NCBI RefSeq assembly: GCF_001273925.1
Contig: NZ_LIGG01000001.1
Span: forward strand, 2,317,522 to 2,380,043
Reading direction: 5' to 3'
DNA length: 62,522 bases
DNA from: Bacillus sp. FJAT-27251
GTDB taxonomy: Bacteria > Bacillota > Bacilli > Bacillales > Cytobacillaceae
Below the pieces are notes generated by a model, which saw only the letters and a program-made list of their open reading frames with translations, made no database searches and was not told the origin of the DNA. Below are positions 53,876 through 62,259 of this stretch, piece after piece (position 1 is the stretch's first letter; each line of letters opens with the position of its first letter). The position numbers and the translations under genes are program-made.

Positions 53876-55003
53876 GTGGCTATTAAAGCAATGACTTCAA
53901 AAGAAGTGACAAAGAAGGTTTTTAATAAAGAAAAACTGTTTGTTTTAGATGTCCGAAACGAAAGTGATTTTCAGGATTGGAAAATTGAAGGAGAGAACTT
54001 TCAATATCTCAATATCCCGTACTTCGAACTTCTTGATGGAGTAGAAGGAATCATGGACAGCATTCCTGCAGAACAGGAAGTCCTGGTTGTCTGTGCAAAA
54101 GAAGGTTCATCGATAATGGTAGCGGAAATGCTGTCTGATGCCGGACTTGATGTTTCCTATCTGCAAGGCGGTATGAAAGCCTGGAGCGAACATTTGGAGC
54201 CTGTGAAGGTTGGAAATCTGAAAGATGGCGGAGAGCTTTACCAGTTTGTCCGGATCGGCAAAGGCTGCCTTTCCTATATGGTCCTGTCAAATGGCGAGGC
54301 GGCCCTTATTGACGCTACCCGTATGACAGACATTTACCTTGATTTTGCCAAAAGCAAGAATGCGAAGATTACCCATGTATTTGATACCCATCTTCATGCC
54401 GACCACATCTCCGGCGGCCGGGTGATTTCCGAGAAGACAAATGCGACTTACTGGCTGCCTCCAAAAGATGCGACAGAAGTAACCTTTGCCTATGAACCGC
54501 TTGAAGGCGGAAAGGATGTGAGCATTGGGGAAACGAAAATCAATATTCACTCTTTATACTCCCCAGGGCACACGATTGGATCTACATCCTTCGTAGTTGA
54601 TAACCAATTCCTGCTTTCAGGGGATATTCTCTTCATTGATTCAATCGGCAGACCTGATTTGGCCGGATTGGCTGAAGACTGGGTTGGCGATCTGCGCGAA
54701 AGCCTGTATTCCCGTTACCGGGAGCTATCCGAGGAATTGATCGTGCTGCCTGCACACTTTATGATCATTGATGAGCTGAATGAAGATGGAAGTGTTGCCG
54801 AGAAGCTTGGAGTATTGTTTGCCAAGAACCATGGATTGAATATCGAGGATGAAAATGAATTCAGGAAGCTTGTAACGGAAAACCTGCCGCCGCAGCCAAA
54901 TGCCTACCAGGAAATCCGTGAAACGAATATGGGTAAAATCAGCCCGGATACTGAAAAACAGCGCGAAATGGAAATAGGGCCAAACCGCTGTGCGGTCCGC
55001 TAA
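53876..55003 (+). CDS. Rhodanese / metallo-beta-lactamase protein, probable persulfide dioxygenase (CstB-like)
   Basis: A 375-residue protein. Residues 1-105 form a rhodanese domain with loop CAKEGSS near residue 79. Residues 120-350 are an MBL domain with [11 protein letters not shown] near 165, [21 protein letters not shown] and LPAHF, the iron-site pattern of ETHE1-type persulfide dioxygenases that turn persulfide into sulfite. The rhodanese is N-terminal; in staphylococcal CstB it is C-terminal. Sulfite could leave through the TauE exporter at 55.3 kb. The start is GTG at 53876, with GGGAGG upstream. Confidence 0.87.
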   Translation: MAIKAMTSKEVTKKVFNKEKLFVLDVRNESDFQDWKIEGENFQYLNIPYFELLDGVEGIMDSIPAEQEVLVVCAKEGSSIMVAEMLSDAGLDVSYLQGGMKAWSEHLEPVKVGNLKDGGELYQFVRIGKGCLSYMVLSNGEAALIDATRMTDIYLDFAKSKNAKITHVFDTHLHADHISGGRVISEKTNATYWLPPKDATEVTFAYEPLEGGKDVSIGETKINIHSLYSPGHTIGSTSFVVDNQFLLSGDILFIDSIGRPDLAGLAEDWVGDLRESLYSRYRELSEELIVLPAHFMIIDELNEDGSVAEKLGVLFAKNHGLNIEDENEFRKLVTENLPPQPNAYQEIRETNMGKISPDTEKQREMEIGPNRCAVR

Positions 55004-55039
55004 TAATTAAAACTTTAAACTTTTTAGGAGGCTGTAATA

Positions 55040-55267
55040 ATGGAAGCAAACAAAGTATTAGATGCGAAAGGCCTGGCATGCCCAATGCCGATTGTAAAGA
55101 CGAAGAAAGCGATGGCTGAGCTTGAATCCGGCCAGGTGCTGGAAATCCATGCAACAGACAAAGGGGCAAAGAATGACCTTGCTGCCTGGGCAGAATCAGG
55201 CGGACATGAGTTTGTTAAGCACGAAGAAGAAAGTGATGTCCTGAAATTCTGGATTAAAAAAGGCTAA
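55040..55267 (+). CDS. TusA-family sulfur carrier
   Basis: A 75-residue TusA protein with acceptor cysteine in LACPMPIVKTKKAM (C13) and a fold identical to the N-terminal half of the fusion at 53257, from which it looks like a duplicate. ATG 55040 follows TTAGGAGG. A terminator separates it from tauE. Confidence 0.93.
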   Translation: MEANKVLDAKGLACPMPIVKTKKAMAELESGQVLEIHATDKGAKNDLAAWAESGGHEFVKHEEESDVLKFWIKKG

Positions 55268-55279
55268 TAATTGTATAGA

Positions 55280-55307
55280 GGGGAACCAGCATGGTTCCCT
55301 TTTTTTT
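55280..55307 (+). terminator. Intrinsic terminator between tusA and tauE
   Basis: GGGAACC (55281-55287) pairs with GGTTCCC (55293-55299), then eight T. Since tauE starts 17 bases later with no promoter seen between, this probably acts by partial read-through, giving less exporter than carrier. Confidence 0.8.
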
Positions 55308-55324
55308 AGGAGAGTGAGACAACC

Positions 55325-56101
55325 ATGGAACTCGAATTTATTATCACTATTTTTCTTATTGGGTTTATCGGTTCTTATATTTCAGGGATGCTCGGGATTG
55401 GCGGGTCCATCATTAAATACCCGATGCTTCTCTATATCCCTCCATTGTTTGGCCTGGCTGCCTTCAGTGCCCATGAGGTTTCAGGCATTAGCGCAGTGCA
55501 AGTATTTTTTGCAACAATTGGCGGAGTCTGGGCCTACCGGAAAGGTGGTTATTTAAATAAATCATTAATTGCCTACATGGGAGCCAGCATTTTAGTCGGC
55601 AGCTTTATTGGCGGATTTGGATCAAAGCTGATGTCGGAAGCAGGCATCAACTTGATTTATGGGATCCTCGCCTTAACAGCAGCGGTGATGATGTTCATTC
55701 CCAAAAAGGGACTGGATGATATTCCGCTGGATCAGGTGAAATTCAATAAATGGCTTGCAGCTGTACTATCGCTGATTGTGGGGATTGGGGCAGGTATTGT
55801 TGGTGCCGCAGGAGCATTTTTGTTGGTGCCAATCATGCTCGTGGTATTGAAAATACCTACAAGGATGACCATTGCTTCTTCTTTGGCGATCACTTTCATC
55901 TCTTCAATCGGAGCTACCGTCGGCAAAATTACGACGGGCCAAGTGGATTATGGGCCTGCAGCCATAATGGTTGTCGCAAGCTTGATTGCGTCACCATTAG
56001 GGGCAATGGCAGGGAAAAAGATGAATACAAAAATTCTTCAGGTCGTTTTAGCAGTTTTGATTCTGGCAACAGCTATAAAAATTTGGATGGATATTTTATA
56101 A
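55325..56101 (+). CDS. tauE: TauE/SafE-family sulfite exporter
   Basis: A 258-residue membrane protein with about eight helices and the family repeats [13 protein letters not shown] (residue 21) and [13 protein letters not shown]. TauE/SafE proteins move sulfite, sulfoacetate and similar anions. As the last large member of a persulfide-oxidation cluster, its likely cargo is sulfite or thiosulfate made by the dioxygenase. ATG 55325 follows TAGGAGAG. Confidence 0.92.
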   Translation: MELEFIITIFLIGFIGSYISGMLGIGGSIIKYPMLLYIPPLFGLAAFSAHEVSGISAVQVFFATIGGVWAYRKGGYLNKSLIAYMGASILVGSFIGGFGSKLMSEAGINLIYGILALTAAVMMFIPKKGLDDIPLDQVKFNKWLAAVLSLIVGIGAGIVGAAGAFLLVPIMLVVLKIPTRMTIASSLAITFISSIGATVGKITTGQVDYGPAAIMVVASLIASPLGAMAGKKMNTKILQVVLAVLILATAIKIWMDIL

Positions 56102-56201
56102 ACGATACGTTTTGTGGAAGGATAATGCAGGATTAAATCTTAAAAGCGAGGGTACCTTTAATAATGCCCTTATATGTTAAGTTTATAGGAAAGGATGACG
56201 A

Positions 56202-56570
56202 ATGTTGGACTTTCATTATACAGTCGAGACCAATAAATATTTGGAAGCTAATTTGAAAAATGAATCATTTGGTGTGCTTTGGACTTTTAACATTAAAGAA
56301 AAGCTTGAAGAAAAGGGATTTAGCCTGGAGGACCCATTCTTTGTCCTGGAGGTATGCAATCCGAAGGAAGCCGAGCGCGTACTTAAAGAAAATAAACTAG
56401 TCGGATATTTTCTCCCTTGTAAGATCGTCGTATATAACGACAATGGAGTCACCAAGATTGGCATGCCGAAACCGACAGCACTTATCTCCATGCTCGATAA
56501 TAATCAATTAAAAGAGATGGCCATGGACATTGAAAACCGTTTAATACACTGTATTGAAAAGACAGTCTAA
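56202..56570 (+). CDS. DUF302 family protein
   Basis: A 122-residue cytosolic protein with the DUF302 pattern: LKNESFGVLWTFNIKEKLEEKGF, FFVLEVCNPKEAERVL, LPCKIVVYNDNGVTKIGMPKP. Two cysteines lie near residues 51 and 73. The family forms beta-alpha dimers, and its function is unknown; it is often found beside sulfur-handling and rhodanese genes. ATG 56202 follows AGGAAAGGATG. It is 100 bases past tauE, probably on the same transcript, and has a terminator behind. Confidence 0.88.
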   Translation: MLDFHYTVETNKYLEANLKNESFGVLWTFNIKEKLEEKGFSLEDPFFVLEVCNPKEAERVLKENKLVGYFLPCKIVVYNDNGVTKIGMPKPTALISMLDNNQLKEMAMDIENRLIHCIEKTV

Positions 56571-56612
56571 AGCGAACAACAGGAATAAAGCTTGCTGCAT
56601 ACATTTATAAAG

Positions 56613-56655
56613 AGGGCTCATTTTCTTTTGCTATTTAAGAAAATGGGCTTTTTAT
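56613..56655 (+). terminator. Intrinsic terminator after the DUF302 gene
   Basis: GCTCATTTTCTT pairs with AAGAAAATGGGC, with one T-G pair, followed by T. Confidence 0.8.
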
Positions 56656-56747
56656 CTTGAAACCGCAGAGGACACCAATAGAATGACGCAGGTAAAAACC
56701 ACTTTTAATTTACCATAAATAACCAAAATCCCAGCGGAGCTTACTCG

Positions 56748-56776
56748 TTGACTATGTACCCGCATGGGTATAAAAT
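56748..56776 (+). promoter_or_regulatory. Promoter with CstR-type operator in its spacer
   Basis: TTGACT (56748-56753), 17 bases and TAAAAT (56771-56776). The dyad GTACCCGCATGGGTAT fills the spacer. A further GGGTAT half-site is at 56781-56786. Confidence 0.72.
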
Positions 56777-56800
56777 TGGCGGGTATAAAGGAGGATGAAG

Positions 56801-57145
56801 ATGAAAATTTTATTTATACTATCCTTGGCAGTCTTCCTGTATAAAAGATATTTCCCTGTTCCGGGAATTTATCATACAGATTGTAATAAGATTAACACCG
56901 CTAACGTAAAGGTAATTGATATAAGAGATTTCAATGTATCGTATAATGATCCTGTTGAAGGGGCAATTAATCTTCCAGTTGCCTACCTCCACAGGCATTA
57001 TGCAGAAATTAATGGCGATGTTCTTCATGTGGTTGCATCAGATACAATAGAAAAAAACATCGGGATTCGCATTTTACGGAAAAAGGGTTTTAGGGTCAGC
57101 GGGTATTCTATACCTGAAACGAAAGAAGTATTAAAGTTGAGATAA
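56801..57145 (+). CDS. Membrane-anchored rhodanese-like protein without the active cysteine
   Basis: A 114-residue protein: a short N-terminal membrane helix (residues 2-16), then a rhodanese-like fold with KVIDIRDFNVSYNDPVEGAINLPVAYL. At the active loop, where a CxxGxRS motif is expected, the sequence is VVASDTIEKNIGIR, with no cysteine. The only cysteine (HTDC, residue 28) is far from this loop. It is therefore unlikely to carry sulfur itself and may be a binding or scaffold version. ATG 56801 has AAAGGAGG 6 bases upstream. It has its own CstR-type promoter. Confidence 0.75.
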   Translation: MKILFILSLAVFLYKRYFPVPGIYHTDCNKINTANVKVIDIRDFNVSYNDPVEGAINLPVAYLHRHYAEINGDVLHVVASDTIEKNIGIRILRKKGFRVSGYSIPETKEVLKLR

Positions 57146-57166
57146 AAACGTTTTGTAGTTAAAGTT

Positions 57167-57195
57167 AAAGGCTTGCTGTCCACCAGCAAGCCTTT
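57167..57195. terminator. Bidirectional terminator between the rhodanese-like and CoA-disulfide reductase genes
   Basis: AAAGGCTTGCTG pairs with CAGCAAGCCTTT around a short loop, between convergent genes. Confidence 0.8.
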
Positions 57196-57204
57196 GTAGT
57201 TTAT

Positions 57205-58857
57205 TCACCTTTTTGGGATGGCACTAGAGTAGGTCTTCCAGCCTCCATCCAGGTTTTTCACTCTATACCCATTTTCCTTTAGGATCCTGGAAGCCAGATA
57301 GCCTCTCAATCCCACCTGGCAAGAGACAAAGACCGTTTGATCTTTAGGAATTTCGGGCAGGCGGTCCCTTATTTCTCCCAGCGGGATATTAATTGAACCC
57401 TTAATGAATCCCCTGGCTCTTTCAATCGGCTCGCGGACATCAATCAGCAGCCCGCCATTCTCGACGATTAAGTCAATCTCATCCCACTGCACGGTTTCAA
57501 CATCTCCGTCCATGATGTTGGCGGCAACATAGCCTGCCATGTTGACTGGATCTTTTGCAGAAGAGAAGGGAGGAGCGTAGGATAATTCCACTTCGGTTAA
57601 ATCATGGACCGTTAACCCTCCTTTAATGGCCGTTGCAATGACATCAATCCGTTTATCGACGCCATCTTCGCCGACAGCCTGAGCTCCATAGATGCTTCCT
57701 GTCTCCGGGCTGAAGAGCAATTTTAAAGCAATAGGCGCAGCTCCTGGATAGTAGCCGGCATGGGAGCTTGGATGAATATGGACTGCCTGATAGTCCTTGC
57801 CCAGCTGTTTCAGCTGTTTTTCGTTCATACCAGTAGCGGCAGCCGTTAGGTCATATACTTTTGCAATGGAGGTGCCAAGTGTTCCTTTATATTTTTCCTG
57901 CTTGCCATATACATTATTGGCTGCAATTCTACCCTGGCGGTTCGCTGGTCCTGCTAACGGAATCATGGCTGCATTTCCATTGATAAAGTCTTTGACTTCA
58001 ATTGCATCTCCAATGGCGTAAATATCCGGATCATTCGTTTGCAGATAATCATTCACGAGAATCCCGCCGCGCTGGCCTACCTCCAGGCCGGCCATGACTG
58101 CAAGCTTATTCTCAGGGCTGACCCCGATTGATAAAATCGCCATGTCGGTGCAAATTTGCAATCCACTCTCCAGTTCAATGATACTCCCATTTTGTTTAAA
58201 AGCTTTTACTCCATCCTCCAGAATCAGGTTAACGCCTTTTTCTGCGAGATGGGAGTGAATAAGGGAGGCCATTTCATAATCAAGCGGAGCCATTACCTGC
58301 TTTCCAAGTTCCACAACTGTCACTTCGATGCCGCGCTCCGCAAGGTTTTCAGCCATTTCCAGCCCAATGAACCCGCCCCCGATTACGACAGCTTTTTGAG
58401 GGTGCTTCTTATCGATGAATGATTTGATTTTATCTGTATCCGGAATATTTCTTAACGTAAAGGTGTTGTTTGCTTCCGAAAGCCCATCAATTGGCGGAAC
58501 AACCGGTTTTGCACCAGGGGATAAAATCAAACTGTCGTAATTTTCTTCATAAACCTCATTGGATTGAAGATTTTTTACTGTGACCGTTTTTTGATCGCGA
58601 TTGATGCCGATTACTTCCGTCAGGTTCCGGATATCAAGGTTAAATTTTTTGCTCATTCCTTCAACCGTCTGGACTAAAAGCTTTTGCCTGTCCTTGATCG
58701 TCTCGCCGATATAGTAGGGCAGACCACAGTTTGCAAAGGATATGTGTTCACCTCGCTCAATTAGAATGATGGATGATGTCTCATCCAATCTTCTTAGTCT
58801 TGCAGCGGCTGTAGCCCCACCTGCAACTCCACCTACGATTACAATCTTTTTAGCCAT
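57205..58857 (-). CDS. cdr: CoA-disulfide reductase with C-terminal rhodanese domain (CoADR-RHD)
   Basis: A 550-residue flavoprotein. The N-terminal FAD motif is VIVGGVAGGATAAARLRR, the single active cysteine is in SFANCGLPYYIG (residue 44), and the NADH motif is VVIGGGFIGLEMAENLAERG. Residues 460-550 are a rhodanese with loop CQVGLRG near 517. Such enzymes reduce CoA persulfide, polysulfide or CoA disulfide with NAD(P)H. Convergent with the rest of the cluster, it has its own CstR-type site upstream. ATG 58857 has GAGGAGG upstream on the minus strand. Confidence 0.93.
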   Translation of the reverse strand: MAKKIVIVGGVAGGATAAARLRRLDETSSIILIERGEHISFANCGLPYYIGETIKDRQKLLVQTVEGMSKKFNLDIRNLTEVIGINRDQKTVTVKNLQSNEVYEENYDSLILSPGAKPVVPPIDGLSEANNTFTLRNIPDTDKIKSFIDKKHPQKAVVIGGGFIGLEMAENLAERGIEVTVVELGKQVMAPLDYEMASLIHSHLAEKGVNLILEDGVKAFKQNGSIIELESGLQICTDMAILSIGVSPENKLAVMAGLEVGQRGGILVNDYLQTNDPDIYAIGDAIEVKDFINGNAAMIPLAGPANRQGRIAANNVYGKQEKYKGTLGTSIAKVYDLTAAATGMNEKQLKQLGKDYQAVHIHPSSHAGYYPGAAPIALKLLFSPETGSIYGAQAVGEDGVDKRIDVIATAIKGGLTVHDLTEVELSYAPPFSSAKDPVNMAGYVAANIMDGDVETVQWDEIDLIVENGGLLIDVREPIERARGFIKGSINIPLGEIRDRLPEIPKDQTVFVSCQVGLRGYLASRILKENGYRVKNLDGGWKTYSSAIPKR

Positions 58858-58881
58858 GGTATTTCCTCCTCTTTTCTTTTA

Positions 58882-58897
58882 ATACCTGTATGGGTAT
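58882..58897. promoter_or_regulatory. CstR-type operator before the CoA-disulfide reductase
   Basis: ATACCTGTATGGGTAT: half-sites ATACC and GGGTAT, just upstream of the ribosome site of the minus-strand gene. A related TATAC/GTATA dyad lies at 58950-58962. Apart from these and the TRAP promoter, the 58858-59226 spacer is AT-rich and empty. Confidence 0.7.
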
Positions 58898-59144
58898 TTT
58901 AGTGTGTGGATAATCCCTAAAATTAAGGGGATTGTTTACATCTATATACTATACAGGGTATAAGTAGGTTTCAATATTAAATGAAGGATTATCCCCAAAA
59001 AAGTTATTAGTATCCACAAATTAGACAAATGTTAAAGGCCTCCCAATTTGAAACCTGCTGGCAGGGATTAAATATTTTCCTTGAAGCTATTACCCAAGTT
59101 CGACAAGAAGTAGCTTGAGGTGAATTTTTTCGCGCTTCTACGTG

Positions 59145-59173
59145 TTGACGTGTTAAAGAAACTAAACTAATAT
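59145..59173 (+). promoter_or_regulatory. Promoter of the TRAP transporter operon
   Basis: TTGACG (59145-59150), 17 bases and TAATAT (59168-59173). The -35 region sits in a short direct repeat, ACGTGTT-G-ACGTGTT. Confidence 0.6.
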
Positions 59174-59226
59174 ATTTTATAATCATCAAAAATATTTTTA
59201 TATTAAAAAAACGAGGAGGTGGTTCT

Positions 59227-61155
59227 TTGAACACCGAAATGGAATTAGAGAAGGTGGACAGTGAGTTCCGTGTTCGTACATATATTGGAAAAGCAGCAAA
59301 GGTACTTACAGGTATTGCAGTCATTTGGTCAATCTTTCAACTATTTGCCGCAGGTTCAGGCGTTTTTGATGCGATTACATTAAGAGCATGGCATATGATG
59401 TTTCTGCTTGTTGTTACTTTCCTGCTTTATCCTGCATCAAAAAAAGGCAAGCGGACTCTTAAATACCCGCCTGGATTGGATCTTATTTGTATCCTGTTAA
59501 GCATTGTATCAACTGGTTATTTACTGGTTTCCTATCAAACGATTGTCCTTAGGGGAGGATATTTATTACTTCCTGATTATATATTTGGTGCGATTGGCAT
59601 CCTGATGATTTTTGAAGCTGCGCGCCGGGTGGTCGGCAATCTAGCTATCTTAGCTTTATTTTTTTTGCTGTATAATTTCCTGGGTTCATTCGTTCCCGGA
59701 ATCTTTGGACATGGGGGCTTTAGCGTCAATCGTGTAATTGATTATTTATTTTACGGAAGCGAAGGAGTTTTCGGGATTGCCATTGGGGTATCTGCTACAT
59801 TTGTTTTCCTGTTTATCTTATTTGGTGCATTTTTAAGCAGGAGCGGGTTTAGCCAATTTATTAATGATTTTGCCTTAACCATTGCTGGACGCTCTCCAGG
59901 CGGACCAGCGAAGGTAGCTGTAATCGCCAGCAGTTTAATGGGAATGATCAATGGAAGTGCCTTAGCCAATGTGGCCACTACTGGGACTATTACCATTCCG
60001 CTTATGAAAAAAAATGGGTATAAGCCTCGTTTTGCCGCGGCTGTGGAAGCAGTTGCTTCAACTGGCGGCCAGTTCGCTCCGCCTATCATGGGGGCAGCAG
60101 GGTTTGTGATGGCCGAATATTTAGGAGTTTCCTACACGGTTGTTCTGGTGGCTGCCATCATTCCTGCGATTCTTTATTATTTAACTTTGATTATGGTTGT
60201 ACATTTTGAGGCGAGACGCTTAGGTCTAAAAGGTCTTTCGAAAGAAAATATTCCTAAAGCGATGGATGTTATAAAGAAACAAGGGCATCTGTCTCTTCCA
60301 TTAGTGGTTTTAATGGGGATGCTGTTCATGGGCTATACCCCATTATATGCCGCTGTCTTTTCCATCATAGCATGTGTAGCAGCAAGCTGGCTTCGCAAGG
60401 AAACAAGAATGGGACTAAAGGAAATCATCCTGGCACTTGAAGAAGGTGCCAAAGGTGCAGTGGGGGTGGCTGTGGCCTGTGCCGTGATTGGTGTCATCAT
60501 TGGTACTGTTTCCTTAACAGGTCTTGGACTGAATTTTGGCTATGCGGTGATGAACTATACCAATGATAGTTTACTTATTGCTGGTTTACTGGTGATGCTT
60601 ATGAGTATTATTTTGGGCATGGGTGTCCCGGGTGTGGCCGCGTATATCATTGTTGCGACAGTAGGTGCGCCAGTATTGATCAACCTGGATGTTTCACCGC
60701 TTGCCGCCCATATGTTTGTGCTCATATATGCTTGTCTGTCAAATATCACACCGCCCGTGGCTCTCGCTTCCTATGTTGCCGCGGGAATTGCGGGTACCAA
60801 CCAGAATCAAGTTTCCCTGACAGCTGTTAAGCTTGGATTGACTGGTTTCATCCTGCCGTTTTTCTTTATTTTCAATCCAGCCTTGCTGCTTGGTGCCAAT
60901 CCATATTCCGAGAGTTTCATCCCAGCCATTACTGCCATCATTGGATGTGTCTCTCTTGCAGCTGGGCTGCAGGGATGGCTATTGATGAAAGCTAATCCAA
61001 TTCAAAGGATATTGTTAGCGGTAGTTGGGATTTTGATGATTACGCCAGGCAGTTTAACAGACTATATTGGCATTGGATTATTAGGTATCGTTATAGCTTG
61101 GCAGTGGGTCTCGAAAGGAAAAATAGCTCCAACTGACAGGAGTCAGCCTATATAG
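59227..61155 (+). CDS. TRAP transporter fused permease (DctQM type, TAXI system)
   Basis: A 642-residue membrane protein with the small (4-helix) and large (12-helix) TRAP permease units fused, the form that pairs with TAXI binding proteins. Typical DctM segments are GVSATFVFLFILFGAFLSRSG, GMINGSALANVATTGTITIP and VEAVASTGGQFAPPIMGAAGF. It is powered by an ion gradient and imports organic acids or similar anions; the substrate is unknown. The start is TTG at 59227, with GAGGAGGTGG 6 bases upstream. The binding protein gene follows 35 bases on. Confidence 0.93.
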   Translation: MNTEMELEKVDSEFRVRTYIGKAAKVLTGIAVIWSIFQLFAAGSGVFDAITLRAWHMMFLLVVTFLLYPASKKGKRTLKYPPGLDLICILLSIVSTGYLLVSYQTIVLRGGYLLLPDYIFGAIGILMIFEAARRVVGNLAILALFFLLYNFLGSFVPGIFGHGGFSVNRVIDYLFYGSEGVFGIAIGVSATFVFLFILFGAFLSRSGFSQFINDFALTIAGRSPGGPAKVAVIASSLMGMINGSALANVATTGTITIPLMKKNGYKPRFAAAVEAVASTGGQFAPPIMGAAGFVMAEYLGVSYTVVLVAAIIPAILYYLTLIMVVHFEARRLGLKGLSKENIPKAMDVIKKQGHLSLPLVVLMGMLFMGYTPLYAAVFSIIACVAASWLRKETRMGLKEIILALEEGAKGAVGVAVACAVIGVIIGTVSLTGLGLNFGYAVMNYTNDSLLIAGLLVMLMSIILGMGVPGVAAYIIVATVGAPVLINLDVSPLAAHMFVLIYACLSNITPPVALASYVAAGIAGTNQNQVSLTAVKLGLTGFILPFFFIFNPALLLGANPYSESFIPAITAIIGCVSLAAGLQGWLLMKANPIQRILLAVVGILMITPGSLTDYIGIGLLGIVIAWQWVSKGKIAPTDRSQPI

Positions 61156-61190
61156 TTACTATTTTCGATAGAAAAAGGAGAGGTTAGTAA

Positions 61191-62180
61191 ATGTTCGGGA
61201 AGAAAAAAAACTATGTATTATTCCTGTGTTTGCTTAGTACGGTTCTCGTGCTGGGCGCATGTGGAGGAGAAAGCGCCTCAAATGGCGGAAAAGTACAAAA
61301 TTTAAATTTTCCAACAGCATCGACAACCGGGACCATCTACCCGTTAGGTTCAGCGATGGCGAACCTTTGGGGAACGGAGATTGAGGGGTTGCGTGTAAAT
61401 GCCCAAGCTTCAAATGGAGGAGTGGACAATCTGAACCAGATGAAGGCAGGAGAAGCGCATATTTCCTTTGCTACTTCCGGGATTATCTGGGAAGCCTATA
61501 ACGGAGAAAGAGGGTTCAAGGACCGCAAATATGATGACGTTCGGATTGTAGCGGGCCTTTATTATAACCCCAATCAATTTGTGGTTCGTAAAGGGTCAGG
61601 CATTGAGTCGATTAGCGACTTGAAAGGAAAGAAGTTTGCCCCGGGAACGACAGGAAGCACGCCTGAAGTAGAATCAAGCATTATTCTTCCGGCTTATGGC
61701 ATCAACTATCCAGACGGAATTGATGCCAACTTTGTTGGATTCACAGAAGCGATTGATTTAATGAGAAATAAGCAAATTGATGGAGCCTTAATCCAGGCGG
61801 GCCTGCCAACTGCTGCGGTAACGGAAATGACTTCAACAGCTGATGGCGAGTTGATTGGCATTGAACCAGAAATCCGCAAGCAATTAATGGAGGAGTATCC
61901 TTGGTATTCTGAGATGACGATCCCAGCTGGAACCTATGAAGGTCAAGAAGAAGGTATTGATACACTTGCCATCAAGATGATGTTAATGGCGGATGCATCT
62001 GTTGATGAAGAAACGATTTATCAAATGACAAAGGTTTTCTGGGAAAATATAGACAAGCTTGAGTCATCACATTCAATCGTCCAGCAAATGAAAATTGAAG
62101 AAGCCGTAACAGAGCTTGCCGATATCCCGTTGCATGAAGGAGCAAAGCGTTATTATGAAGAGCAAGGGATATTAAAATAA
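61191..62180 (+). CDS. TAXI-family TRAP solute-binding lipoprotein
   Basis: A 329-residue extracytoplasmic binding protein. A signal peptide ends in the lipobox VLGAC (cysteine near residue 24), so it is lipid-anchored. The TAXI fold shows FPTASTTGTIYPLGSAMANLW, NAQASNGGVDNLNQMKAGEA and KFAPGTTGSTPE. It delivers substrate to the fused permease just upstream. The ligand cannot be read off; glutamate, 2-oxoglutarate and sulfonates are possibilities in the wider group. A terminator follows. Confidence 0.93.
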   Translation: MFGKKKNYVLFLCLLSTVLVLGACGGESASNGGKVQNLNFPTASTTGTIYPLGSAMANLWGTEIEGLRVNAQASNGGVDNLNQMKAGEAHISFATSGIIWEAYNGERGFKDRKYDDVRIVAGLYYNPNQFVVRKGSGIESISDLKGKKFAPGTTGSTPEVESSIILPAYGINYPDGIDANFVGFTEAIDLMRNKQIDGALIQAGLPTAAVTEMTSTADGELIGIEPEIRKQLMEEYPWYSEMTIPAGTYEGQEEGIDTLAIKMMLMADASVDEETIYQMTKVFWENIDKLESSHSIVQQMKIEEAVTELADIPLHEGAKRYYEEQGILK

Positions 62181-62182
62181 AA

Positions 62183-62222
62183 AGCAAAAGCCAGAACAGC
62201 GATGTTCTGGCTTTGCTTTTTC
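62183..62222. terminator. Bidirectional terminator after the TAXI gene
   Basis: AAAGCCAGAACA pairs with TGTTCTGGCTTT, extended by AAAAGC/GCTTTT, with a T-run; it lies between convergent genes. Confidence 0.88.
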
Positions 62223-62259
62223 ATAATAAGAAACATGACCAGTTGGGCAGTTCACTAGT

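Noticed and set aside
56795-57145. Selenocysteine UGA inside the rhodanese-like gene or other sulfur genes
   Set aside because: All genes of the sulfur cluster end in TAA or TAG, and no in-frame TGA interrupts a conserved motif. The missing cysteine of this protein is replaced by ordinary codons.
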